Positions 55,986 through 64,000 of a stretch of 64,000 nt of DNA are shown piece by piece (within the stretch, counting starts at the first letter, position 1; each line of letters begins with the position of its first letter). The position numbers and the translations under genes are program-made. The notes under the pieces are model-generated. The model did not search any database, had not been told where the DNA came from, and worked only from the letters and a program-made list of their open reading frames with translations. Location of the stretch: the NCBI GenBank assembly GCA_032718475.1, contig JAUCBJ010000832.1, positions 39,883 through 103,882 on the forward strand. The letters run 5' to 3'. The stretch is from Nemertoderma westbladi. Its lineage: Eukaryota; Xenacoelomorpha; Nemertodermatida; Nemertodermatidae.

Positions 55986-56991
55986 GGTGTACTATCATCC
56001 CAAGTTTTTTTACCTTACAAGTCTCTTTCTTATATTTACAAAGTTAAAAACATTTCAAATTTCGAATATGGTCCTAACAACAACCACCACCAACAGATGA
56101 CAAAAATGAGGGAAATATACAACTTTTTTTGTGGGGGTTCAATAATGTATATTAAACAATAAAAATAAAAAGACTTAAAACGTCGATAAATCAGCACCCA
56201 CCACCTATCAAGTCAACAGCCACCACCAGCAGTATATTTATCATTAACTAGAAGCCAAATGGCGGGTATTCTTCAGGAGACCAGCACCATCTTCAAACCC
56301 CACACCACTACGCCACTTGGTGTGTGACCCATGCTAAGTTAGGTCCCGCGGACAACCGCAAACAGCACCCTGGATAGAACCCAAACCATAACTGTGGAAT
56401 AAGGTTTTCCCCAGGCATGTAGTCTGTTGGAAATTATCCGCAGATGTATGTACGCCTGCGGTGCCAGCACACCATCACATATTATGTATATAATCTATAT
56501 ATATACATATATTATATGTTATACGTTATGTATATATTAACTTAAAGGTAAACACAAGTCTTACACCCCTTAAACTACAAAAAAAATAGAGTCAGGACAT
56601 TAAGCCCAAAATACTTCTCAGCCCCTAGGGCCACCAAAGGACACAAACAAAACAAACAAAAAACACAAACAAAAAAAAACACTATAACATGCTCCACGTA
56701 CAGCTATGTATCGCAACCCTAACCCTAAAACCTAACCGCCATACACTAAATGATACCGGTAATAAACTGCACGAAAGCTAAGCCTATATTTTATAAGAAA
56801 ATATATGACAATTTTGTTGCCGTGAAAGAGGTAGGACTAGGCCAAAAATAATTAATTTGAAGTTAATTTACCGTTTGACCCTTCTCCAGTCATCACCACC
56901 TTATTATGGCCAAGGTATTACGTAGTCTAGCTGAACTACGAAATCTGCCATGCTACAGCATTAACTTGTCCTCTCTGTTACGACAGCCCTG
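55986..56991. other. intron sequence, no gene seen
   Basis: ORF 55947-56162 is not convincing apart from the RT fragment it overlaps. TATA-rich runs near 56480-56530 and an A-rich patch near 56640-56690. Confidence 0.4.
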
Positions 56992-57919
56992 TTAGCGCAT
57001 TCGATAGAATATGTTCTTTCACTCTCAATTTTCATATATTTTGACTCTTTTCTGTTATTTTATGAACCATGCAAAAAAGTCCCGGAAATTTCGGTCCTGG
57101 ACAATTCGGTCCCGGACAATTCGGTCCCGGACAATTCGGTCCCGGACAATTCGGTTCCGGGCAATTCGGTCCTAGGACAATTCGGTTCTAGCACAATTCG
57201 GTCCCGGACAATTCGGTTCCATTTATTAAGTGTTGTGGGACGAATTGTCCGGGACCGAATTGTCCGTAATCGAATTGTCCTACATCCCTTAGCGACATGC
57301 AATACGTATAATATATGAATGTTAAGTGCAAATTAAAAGTAATATCCACTATATTTATGCAGAATCAACACAAACAATAGGTAATATACTTAAAATATTA
57401 TAATTATTATATGTACAGTAGGTAAAGAAGTAACATATTAAACATATTAACAGGGCCGGATTTGGAGTGGTGGGTGGCCTGGGACTAAACTCTATTGTAT
57501 GGGGTTTGCACATACGGCGCCGAGCACGTCTCACATTCTATACTATACTGAAAGATACATTTTCTCTTGTTTTCATTACCCTGTCTTTTCAATCTACTGT
57601 ATTTATGGATGTTACTAAAATAGGCACACAGTCAAACACAGTCAAACACAAGTGGGAGGAGCACACAGGCCCACACACAGACCAAAAGATTTATTTAAGC
57701 CTCAAACACAGTCGCGAAATTATTTTCTCACTCAGTTACATCATTTGAACATAAATTTAGAAAACATTAGCTTTGCTATGTTGCTAAGTCTAATTGAATT
57801 TACATTGATACAGTACTGTTACTGCAGTACCGTGTTGTTAGCGCATTTGATAAAATATGTTCTTTCACTCTCAATTTTCATATATTTTGACTATTTTCTG
57901 TTACTTAATAAACCATGCA
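56992..57919. repeat. pair of ~82-bp direct repeats 0.84 kb apart
   Basis: GTTAGCGCATT, then ATATGTTCTTTCACTCTC and ACCATGCAAAAA, in the same order at about 56992-57076 and 57835-57919 with a handful of differences. The first copy ends at the 15-bp array. Confidence 0.8.
57075..57292. repeat. 15-bp tandem array with inverted partner
   Basis: About nine copies of GGACAATTCGGTCCC (57090-57215), then a short spacer and two to three copies in reverse orientation (57240-57287), giving a foldback. The minus-strand ORF of TELSG repeats is a by-product. Confidence 0.9.
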
Positions 57920-58545
57920 AAAATGAAGGCAAAATGTCTGATCTAATACAATAAACGGGACTTGCGCTAGTGTACCTGTCACCGAGGACCGCTCACTGTA
58001 TCTGTTTCTTTACCCTTTTTCCCTTTGATGCATTGATTTGCTCTATATTTCACTTAGATCGGTACGGTATTTGATTATCTATTGTATTTAATTGAGAAAC
58101 GATACCGGGAGGGTGTGACAACACAGTATAACTAGCAAATGACTGACTAATTAATTCTGTAAGCACTCAAGTCTGGTGATTATGTTTCCCTTTAGGGGAA
58201 ACGTATTGTGACAAGTCTTTGGTCTAATTATATTGATATTACTACAGTATGTTTTATTATTTGATATATATTAACTAATTTCAAGTTTATAACATAATTA
58301 AACAACATTATTCCAATGATACAATGAATAATAAATAATAATAATATAATTAGATTTAAATATTTTTTAGCATATGTAGTTGAGTATTGCAAAATTGCAA
58401 ACAACAACAAAAATATTGCAAAGTTTAAATGTGTACATAAGGTAGGGATGCACCATCCAGGGATGCATATTCAATTTGTGACAACTCTCAATCGTGATGT
58501 AATTAATAATACGAGCTTTGCTTACATTAATGGTCCTGAAATATC
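57920..58545. other. intron sequence, no gene seen
   Basis: AT-rich; no repeat or exon recognised. Confidence 0.4.
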
Positions 58546-58645
58546 GCCATATACTACTACTACTAGGTCGAGCGAACTCGGACAGTGGAAATGATATCCT
58601 TCCAGGCTTCCCGATTCGCCATAGTTGTCGCAATTTCTCACAGTC
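58546..58645 (-). mobile_element. 3' tip of another RTE-like LINE
   Basis: A (TAG)n-type tail on the minus strand at 58554-58566, preceded by a frame reading ANREAWKDIISTVRVRST, a typical RTE C-terminal end that differs from the family at 8921. Confidence 0.6.
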
Positions 58646-59284
58646 GCAATCGCCATATATTAATTATTTATTATTTATATGACAATATACAGATCTGATA
58701 CAATTGTCCAGATTATCACTGATACTTAGTTACAGCAACCCACCTGTTGTGGCGCGTGTAAAACCTCCTTGATTACGTAATATCGGCGATATATTATACA
58801 AAAATAATAAAGACAAATTGAATTTACCAGTAGAATATCCAAAAATAATAATTATAATTCAATTATTATCTCGTTAAGTTTAGACCTTAGGCCTGTAATA
58901 ACCACCAGTCAATTAAACTTGACCGGGGATCAGTTCCTCTGCATGGGCAGTGTGACTTATTCTGTCAAACAATAACAAAAAGAGTAAATCAATCATAGAA
59001 CAACCGCACTTATATACCAGCTTATCAGCAAGGAGCATAGCCAATAAGCATCACGTATTTCATTTGAGGCTTAATAGACCTTTACAGTACAAATTAGATC
59101 GAATATAGGTATAATAGCACTAAATGGCTAAGAATAATTTGTAAGAGATACTCAATATGACACCGTAAGTGGTCCTTTATCAATAAATATACAGTATTTT
59201 GGGTAAATTGGTAAAATAAGTAATTTTAAAGGGAGGATTTATAACTGCAGCAACAAGCCCATCATCCGACTTCAAACTACACAG
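58646..59284. other. intron sequence, no gene seen
   Basis: AT-rich, no recognisable structure. Confidence 0.4.
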
Positions 59285-59977
59285 CTGAGAAAAATGTATG
59301 AGGCAGCAGATCACTGTGACGAGGGCTATACTGCCTTCACAGAAGCAGTTAAGTTAGCAGCTGTAGAAACAGTTCCTGTATACCTGGACAGCCTAATTTG
59401 AGAAACTTCTATACACAATGGCAGGGTATTGCGATAACTTGAGTTATATCTGAGTCTGACATAGATTGAGCTTGTTTCTTGGAAACGCTCCTGCTCCTGA
59501 ATGAATTAATGCAATCAGAAACCCATTAAAAATACTCTGGGGCATTCTTCAATGATACAAATGAGCCAGCCCCCCTTCCTTTTCTTTGCTGTAGTAGTAT
59601 GACAGATCGGAAATATCTTCAGGTAGCCATAGTCATAGACACACCCACCAGACTGATCTCGCATCTCGCCCCTCTCGACTGCTGTTGACCTTTTTCCACT
59701 GTCAGATACATTGAAGGGAGCACTGACGCCGTTATCTAGCTTAGATGAAGCTGCATCCACCGTTGTCCTCTTTGTGAATAGCACAAAGACAACAATTCAG
59801 ACAGTAAACATGGACTTGGAACAGCAGAAAATCGATAGTGATAACATTGGACTGGTAAGTCATGTGAATGACTTTTCAGCATGCTACCTTGGATCATGGG
59901 TTCGGAGGTCTGGTTACGCTCTCCGAATTCGCTACGGTAAAGGCTGGTCTGCCATCCACAAGCTATCTATGATCTAG
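59285..59977 (+). pseudogene. RTE-like LINE fragments, plus strand
   Basis: 59300-59390 matches the linker of the RTE-like LINE (DHCEGYTAFTEAVKLAA), and 59711-59977 the region after FADD (AASTVVLFVNSTKT, YLGSWVRRSGYALRIRYGKGW). The RT palm between them is missing. Divergence is higher than among the other copies, so it is an older or different subfamily. Confidence 0.7.
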
Positions 59978-60479
59978 AAGAATTGTGATATATCATGATC
60001 TTTCAAGGTATGCGTTCTTCTCTGTGTGCAGTGGTGGAGCCTTTGATGCTGGGCGTTGGTGAACTGCTGATGGTATATATTCAAGGTTGTTGCACATGGT
60101 GTACATGTACATGTACAACATTGCCTATTATGCACGCATAAGCAATGATGTTTTATACAACATGGTAAGATCTCATTGGCTAGTCCCATCATCACCCAAA
60201 GACGTGGCAGTGATGTCATTTGAAGCTTGCTGGGCACTGTTTTCACCAGCAGGATCAACCTGAATATGGATTAACTGTGAAAGTCTATGGCTGACCAGAC
60301 CATGTGATCTGGGGAGCATTAACATTTACATTATTTATAATTTCTATTTTTCATGCCATTTGAGAATTTGGTTTTAGTTAGTTTATTTAATAAACTTCAA
60401 TTGACTATTAAACTGCATTTATTGCCATCAAACCGTGTATTTATCGCAGTCTAAAGCCTTTCATGACTTTCATTTATAG
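59978..60479. other. intron sequence, no gene seen
   Basis: A short GTACAT-repeat palindrome near 60100-60115. The pyrimidine tract and AG at 60478-60479 serve the next exon. Confidence 0.4.
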
Positions 60480-60706
60480 GTATAAGAAAGTTGGATATTG
60501 TCAGATACGACACTGGTATTAATATGCGTTGTACCTCTCGCTACGGAGTTGATGGAGATAAGAAAGGAAAAGAAGGGACTACTTGCAACACATACTATAC
60601 AGATCCCCCTTATTGGTGGGGGGTGGACCTCAAGAGTGAAAAGTTTATTGCTTTTGTTACAATTTATAACAATCCGGAGTGGATCAATAAAACATATGGT
60701 GCTAAG
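60480..60706 (+). CDS. exon 9 seen: FTP (fucolectin-like) domain 2, first half
   Basis: A 227-bp exon with TTATAG acceptor and GTAAAA donor, phase 1 in and phase 0 out like its counterpart at 33284. It shares IRKLDIV, YWWGVDLKSEKFIAFVTIYN and a YGAKV end. The His and the R-x-D-x-R residues of the sugar site are missing (the corresponding loop reads YNNPEWINKTYGAKV) and the exon is 36 bases shorter. The second half of the domain is not found before 64000 and must lie beyond the window. Confidence 0.85.
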
Positions 60707-60734
60707 GTAAAATCTGCAATGATAATCTACAATC

Positions 60735-60755
60735 TTATATATATATATATATATA
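60735..60755. repeat. TA microsatellite
   Basis: About ten TA/AT dinucleotides just downstream of the donor. Confidence 0.9.
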
Positions 60756-60824
60756 TTCGTATATGATTATCTTAGCTAACTAACTACATAAATATTCATT
60801 TATTCATTTATTCAATTTTTTTAA

Positions 60825-61448
60825 ATGGTGCCCAATTCGCATTGTTGTTGCTCATGTGCCCAAGGCGGCTGTAACCCCACGAGTCGTTGTGGCTGTGTCC
60901 GGGCAGGTCGACCATGCCAGAGCTGCTCACTGTTAGCTGCAGGAAATTGCCAAAATCCCCGTAATGTCGCCCCGCCATCCAGCATCGGTTCAATTCCCAT
61001 CCCGATTCCGGTTGCTTCCCAACCGAGGAGCTCCTCCGTCGTAGGTCTGAGCCAGGCTCCAATCCCGCCATTTCCTCCTCAAACTGTGATTCCGCCAAAC
61101 CAACCATCATCAGCGCCGTCCACGGCGTCAGAGAAGCTGGAGTCTGCCTTTGGAGGTGTCTGGCTAAACAGCCCCGGGTCCTCTACAGATCCCATCTGGG
61201 AAACACGTCATGCTCGTCTCGCCCGTCTTCCCGGTAGATGTTACATCGTCCCTGGAGGAAACGCGGGGCGCAAGGTGGTGGACCTCGTCACCCAGCAGGT
61301 TGAGGGACTGACACGGGGTGACTGGCCGTCGGATCGCCCTCTTTGCCTCATCGCGTTGATCTTTCAGAGGGACACGGATTTGGTTAAGAGTCCCGATGTG
61401 AGGAGGACCATACTAAGGCGAGTTGCGATGTGGGAACAAGGTGAGTGA
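60825..61448 (+). pseudogene. N-terminal part: CXC-type Cys-rich motif and linker
   Basis: Residues 7-34 hold a cluster of nine cysteines spaced C-x-C-x4-C-x4-C-x-C-x5-C-x2-C, similar to half of a tesmin/TSO1 CXC zinc-binding repeat. Pro/Ser-rich linker 45-105. Then a charged region ending DVRRTILRRVAMWEQGE, which matches the start of the minus-strand copy at 40070. Probable DNA-binding N-terminus of the retroelement protein. Ends at a (GAGT)n expansion that introduces a stop. Confidence 0.6.
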
Positions 61449-61589
61449 GTGAGTGAGTATGATGCGCTCCTTGCCGAAGCGGATCGCTCCAACGCTAAGT
61501 TCTGCTCCAGATTCAACTCATCCAAAAAGAACACAGCACGCATGTTCAACCGAAAGATACTCGCCGGTATGAACCGATCCGCGGTATGA

Positions 61590-62840
61590 ATGGTGACAGA
61601 CCGGGACAGTGGGGGGGTCCTTGACCCTAATGCCCAAGCGGAGGGCCAGCCACCTGGTGTCACCGTCTGTGATGTCCTTGAAGCTAAACATCCGCCACAG
61701 ATGGACGTGCCATCGGATGCCCTCGAACCTTGTCCGGACCTTCCACCCCTGGAAGATGTAGAGATCACCGGGCTGATGGTCCTCAAGGCCGCTAGGATGC
61801 TTCGCGGTAGCGCTAGACCTGTCGGAGGAGACGGCGAACTCTGGAGTGCGCTACTGATACGCCACGAGGCGCACAGTGCCCGTCGGCATGAGGCTGTAGC
61901 CGGGTTGGCCCGTCGACTTGCCAACTCTTTGGTACCGTGGGGTGAGATTTGGGCACTGCGAGCGTGTCGGCTCATTGCGCTCGATAAGAAGCCTGGAGTC
62001 CGCCCAATTGGTATAGGGGAGGTCCTGTATCGTCTCCTGGCGAACTGTCTCACCTCGGAGACGAAGGCTGACCTCGTTCAGCAGTGTGGGGCCGATCAGC
62101 TGTGTGCTGGCGTCAAGGCTGGAATTGAAGGCGCTGTCCACGCAATGAACGCCATCTACGAGGAAGAAGAGACTGAGGCGATGCTCCTCGTAGATGCGAA
62201 GAACGCCTTCAACTCAGTTAGTCGCCCCGTGTCCCTCTGGAACTGCCGAGTCCTATGGCATCGTGCCTCCCGGTTCCTTTTTAATTCATATAACGGTCAC
62301 GCGGCCCTCTACCTCCACGGCAGTGATGACCCGATATGGAGCCAGGAGGGTTGGACGCAGGGGGACCCCACAGCTATGTTGGGCTATGGTAGCGCGACCC
62401 TGCCCATGGTGCGCCAGTTGCGGCAGGTCGATCTGCCATTTTCACCAGACAACGCCACAGCTGTTGCTGACTCGGATTTTGGAACGCCATCGAGCTCCCC
62501 ATCACTGTTCGACGACACCGTCATCCCCAACATGACATATGACTCATCTACTAGTCCACGACTCCTAGATCCCCAACCTCACATCGGCCACCAGCGTCAG
62601 TGCTGGTACGCAGATGACTCGGCCTCTGCCGGTAAACTCGCCAAAATACGCCTGTGGTGGGACGAGTTGAAAGGGGTCGGCCCCCAGATAGGCTACACTC
62701 CGGAGCCGACCAAGAGCGTCCTCGTCGTGAAACCAGGTTACGAGGCTGAGGCGAGGGAGTTGTTCGGTGACACGGGTGTCCAGATCGTGAGTGGCCACCG
62801 GTTCCTTGGGGGGCTTCATCGGGGAGCCCACGGACCGTAA
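61590..62840 (+). pseudogene. reverse transcriptase domain
   Basis: 416 codons. Motif order: LRACRLIALDKKPGVRPIGIG; KAGIEGAVHAM; motif A LLVDAKNAFNS (about 62188-62220); NSYNGHAALYLHG; motif B SQEGWTQGDPTAM (about 62340-62378); a ~70-residue Ser/Asp/Pro-rich insertion; motif C CWYADDSASAG (62601-62633) with the two catalytic aspartates; EPTKSVLVVKPG; then HRFLGG. It is the same frame as the N-terminal ORF. It lacks the retroviral-type and group II intron-type wording and is closest in general shape to non-LTR RTs. Confidence 0.75.
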
Positions 62841-63465
62841 GGCTTTTGTGGGGGAGAAGGTAGCTGGTTGGGTGGACAGTATCAAGAAGCTCTCGACGGT
62901 CGCCAGTGAATATCCCCAGTCTGCCCACACGGGGGTCACCTTGTGTGTCCAAGCTGAGTGGGACTACCTACTGTGCGTGGTACCGACTGCCGATGAGGAA
63001 ATCGCGCCCATCCGTTCCGTTCTCCTCCAAGATTTTGTACCCGCAATCTTCGGGACTCCACTAGGCGCTGCCGACGAGGACCTCATCCTGCTCATCGGAG
63101 AGGTCGGCTTCCGCGACCCTCTGTTGCGCCGAGACCCAGCCAGGGCAGCCTCCACTGAGGGGACGTCCCTGGTAACCGAGGCCCTACGTTCTGGCACGTC
63201 GCTCCTTGTGCCTGAGCACGTCCACCAACTCAACCAGGCCCTCAATCGATCGAGGGAAGAACAAGAGACCACGTTTCTAGAGAAAAGGGATACTGCCCTG
63301 CAAAGCCTCCCTGCCCACCGACGCAGAACTGTCGAGCAGGCGGTTAATAATAAGACCAGTGGTTGGCTGACCGCCCAGCCATCAGTACTGGATGGTACAG
63401 ATCTTAGTGCAGAGGAGTTCCGCGATAACCTCGCGCTCCGGTATGGCCTGGTCCCTCCCGGTTAG
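62791..63465 (+). pseudogene. post-RT domain
   Basis: Follows RT in a shifted frame after a run of six G. Contains EKVAGWVDSIKKLSTVASEYPQ, HTGVTLCVQAEWDYLLCVV and a LLQDFVPAIFG block; all recur in the minus copy at 38461-37928 (ETLRFI-like start, FPQTAHTGLTRCVQAEWDYLL). It may be the thumb/connection. Stop at 63463 after VPPG. Confidence 0.65.
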
Positions 63466-64000
63466 CCAGCTACGTGTGAGGGTTGTGGGGGCGAGTTCTC
63501 CACCACCCACGCACTAAGCTGCAAGTTGGGGGGACTGGTCGTTAAAAGGCACGACGAGGTCCGGGACGTCTTCGGAGACCTTCTCTCCTCCGTTGTCGGA
63601 CCGTCGAGTGTGGAGCGGGAGGTGACCCTGTCGCGGGGTCACCTGGACAGCGCCGGTTTTGTGGTCGGTGGCATTCGGGCCGACCTGGTTGCACGTGGGG
63701 TCTGGGTTTCTCAACGGGTGGTGTCGTTCGACATTGCTGTATTAAATGTTGACGCCACCTCTTATGCCCAGGCTAACCATTCAACCGAGTCGTTGCTAGA
63801 TGAGCGCTGCCGCTATAAGACGGGCCACTACCGCGCCGTATGTGAGGACCGGAGGATGTCGTTTACCCCCCTGGTCGGAACGACAGATGGTGTCTGGTGT
63901 CGAGAGGCCCAGATACTGTTAAAACACATCGCCGAGGCTCTCGTTGCTAAACACCAAGGGATGAGGGAAAGGGGCCTCGCGTGTGTTTTGGGGGGTGTCC
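63466..64000 (+). pseudogene. C-terminal Cys/His and PD-(D/E)XK-like nuclease domain, runs off the window
   Basis: Open in the same frame immediately after the stop at 63463. Starts with a zinc-like C-x2-C-x7-H-x4-C (CEGCGGEFSTTHALSC), then LVVKRHDEVRDVF, EREVTLSRG, RADLVARGVW, SFDIAV, CEDRRMSFTPLVGTTDG and an EAQILLKHIAEAL helix. The spacing of conserved Glu, Asp and the D-x-ARG block is compatible with a restriction-like fold that would cut target DNA, as in R2-type elements. This is inference from pattern, not a verified fold. Confidence 0.55.

Larger units (their letters stand above)
60825..64000 (+). mobile_element. GC-rich retroelement with RT and nuclease-like domain, most complete copy
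   Basis: GC-rich sequence in an AT-rich intron, 118 bases after an exon. The frame that opens at 60825 is disrupted by a (GAGT)n expansion at 61441-61458, a further stop at 61588, a shift near the G run at 62806 and a stop at 63463, so it is inactive. Order: Cys-rich N-terminus, linker, RT, post-RT domain, Cys/His plus nuclease-like domain, which is still open at the window edge. Four further fragments of the family lie in the window (4480, 37928, 52176, 55808). The RT wording (RPIGIGEVLYRL, KAGIEGAVHAM, DAKNAFN, EGWTQGDP) matches a group I remember as abundant in cnidarian and other invertebrate gene models but whose formal clade name I cannot give. Confidence 0.8.

Noticed and set aside
57452-57490. 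CAGGGCCGGATTTGG, resembling the end of a hAT-type MITE
   Set aside because: No matching inverted end or 8-bp duplication found within several kilobases.
61364-62053. 229-codon minus-strand ORF
   Set aside because: GC-rich antisense shadow of the reverse transcriptase; no motif of its own.

Overview
This is eukaryotic, animal (metazoan) DNA. It is AT-rich, intron-rich and dominated by transposable elements. The recognisable host coding sequence is a set of small plus-strand exons with consensus splice sites: six 123-bp calcium-binding EGF exons (starting at 3112, 6530, 51521, 51789, 55119 and 55555) and three exons of a fucolectin/F5-8-type-C-like (FTP) domain (33284, 40363, 60480). All EGF exons are phase 1-1 and the FTP halves are phase 1-0 and 0-1, so they can be spliced into one secreted or extracellular-matrix lectin-like protein whose gene spans nearly the whole window. 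Module content and transposon families suggest a marine invertebrate (cnidarian-like or another non-vertebrate). The species cannot be fixed from sequence alone.

Everything else lies in that gene's introns. From left to right: a tRNA-derived SINE (262-335); a tandem and inverted repeat (3575-4475); the 3' end of a GC-rich reverse transcriptase element (4480-5210); a CR1/L2-like LINE tail (5677-6390); a foldback element with GGCGATAAAG-type ends (6985-8815); an RTE-like LINE (8921-11528, minus); a decayed BEL/Pao gag-protease (11916-13780, minus); and a gag-like zinc-knuckle gene (13798-28280, plus). That gag-like gene is split by a 12.3-kb BEL/Pao LTR element (15044-27304) with 1.19-kb, about 99% identical LTRs and a 5-bp GTCTG target duplication. 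The LTR element codes on the minus strand, has lost its reverse transcriptase and integrase core, and carries unidentified extra ORFs in its 3' part.

The long intron between the two halves of the first FTP domain (33547-40362) holds a 54-bp minisatellite, other tandem repeats, a second gag-like gene (36670-37836, minus) and a copy of the GC-rich reverse transcriptase (37928-40176, minus). The next intron (40568-51520) contains a 6.25-kb element with 1.16-kb terminal inverted repeats, AGTAGT termini and a 6-bp duplication (42518-48772), a Polinton/Maverick-like outline. Its left arm is interrupted by a 1.8-kb insertion that itself holds a Harbinger-type MITE. Its centre holds a 1.25-kb satellite made entirely of overlapping palindromes.

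The right part carries further RTE fragments, more pieces of the GC-rich reverse transcriptase, a 15-bp tandem array, and at 60825-64000 the most complete copy of that reverse transcriptase: Cys-rich N-terminus, RT with YADD, and a C-terminal nuclease-like domain. It continues past the window end.
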